Source: Acidobacteriota bacterium
GTDB taxonomy: Bacteria; Acidobacteriota; Thermoanaerobaculia; Multivoradales; JAHEKO01
Length of the DNA: 5,905 bases
Assembly (NCBI GenBank): GCA_030610025.1
Contig: JAUWSP010000194.1
Span: 1 to 5,905, forward strand
Direction of reading: 5' to 3'
Below are positions 5,777 to 5,905 of the stretch, one piece after another (position 1 is the first letter of the stretch; the number at the start of each line of letters is the position of its first letter). Under the pieces are notes generated by a model, which did not search any database, was not told the DNA's origin, and saw only the letters and a program-made list of their open reading frames with translations. A program made the translations under genes and the position numbers.

Positions 5777-5905
5777 CTACATTTCGTAGTCACCCAGGTC
5801 ACCTGGCGCGGCCTCTTCCAGCCACTTCTTCAAACGATCTTCGTCGGCCCCCTCCTTTACCAGGTCTGCGCGTTTTGCCGCCTCCAGGACTGAATCGAGC
5901 ACGAA
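5777..5905 (-). CDS. C-terminal fragment of an unidentified protein upstream of parA
   Basis: The minus strand is open from the window edge to a TAG at 5779-5777, giving the last 42 residues of a protein whose start is outside. The sequence is highly charged and predicted helical (LKKWLEEAAPGDLGDYEM at the end), with a mostly GC-ending third position as in the neighbouring genes. I do not recognise it. It does not look like the end of RsmG (GidB), the methyltransferase often found beside parAB. It points the same way as parA, but the 200 bp gap with its own promoter suggests a separate transcription unit. A 62-residue frame that overlaps it in another register (5614-5802) has no family-like features, so I prefer this reading. 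Confidence 0.5.
   Translation of the reverse strand, partial: FVLDSVLEAAKRADLVKEGADEDRLKKWLEEAAPGDLGDYEM

Noticed and set aside
5614..5802. 62-residue minus-strand frame between parA and the right-edge gene
   Set aside because: Spans the palindrome and the parA -35 region, overlaps a better partial coding frame, and contains no family-like motif beyond an isolated CSC.

Overview
The window looks like a piece of a chromosome from a Gram-negative, diderm bacterium. It is moderately GC-rich by eye and densely packed, with nearly every gene on the minus strand. The evidence for an outer membrane is a single long gene in which both lipopolysaccharide-export permeases, LptF and LptG, are fused head to tail. 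The LptF-LptG fusion, the unusual ParB termini and a zinc-ribbon/transmembrane protein together remind me of Acidobacteriota or a neighbouring deep lineage. This placement is recollection of family style, not a search result, and I hold it loosely.

Layout from right to left, the direction of transcription. The extreme right edge (5777-5905) carries the last 42 codons of an unidentified minus-strand gene. A 200 bp gap follows, holding a perfect 20 bp palindrome and a good sigma70-type promoter. That promoter drives parA (4818-5576) and parB (3950-4825), which overlap by 8 bp and form a chromosome-segregation operon. A 176 bp gap follows parB; it contains a perfect TATAAT box next to an inverted repeat, and behind this lies a three-gene operon: lptFG (1407-3773), an eight-helix membrane protein of unknown function (575-1390) and a small zinc-ribbon membrane protein (68-559). 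At the left edge, the tail of a plus-strand gene (1-99) converges on and overlaps the zinc-ribbon gene by 32 bp.

How the genes work together. ParA and ParB should form the nucleoid-gliding ATPase and CTP-dependent clamp that segregate the replication origin, although no canonical parS site is visible here. LptFG should be the inner-membrane permease that, with a separately encoded LptB ATPase, extracts LPS and passes it to LptC/LptA. The two genes after lptFG are tightly spaced and presumably co-transcribed, so a link with envelope biogenesis is possible but unproven.

The most interesting signals are the LptF-LptG fusion; two promoters whose predicted start points leave only about 2 and 6 nt before the ATG, which suggests leaderless messages; the 20 bp palindrome upstream of parA; a ParB with non-standard ends; and a zinc ribbon apparently split by a membrane hairpin. 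I saw no RNA genes, CRISPR arrays, insertion sequences or phage genes. No gene-free stretch exceeds 300 bp.
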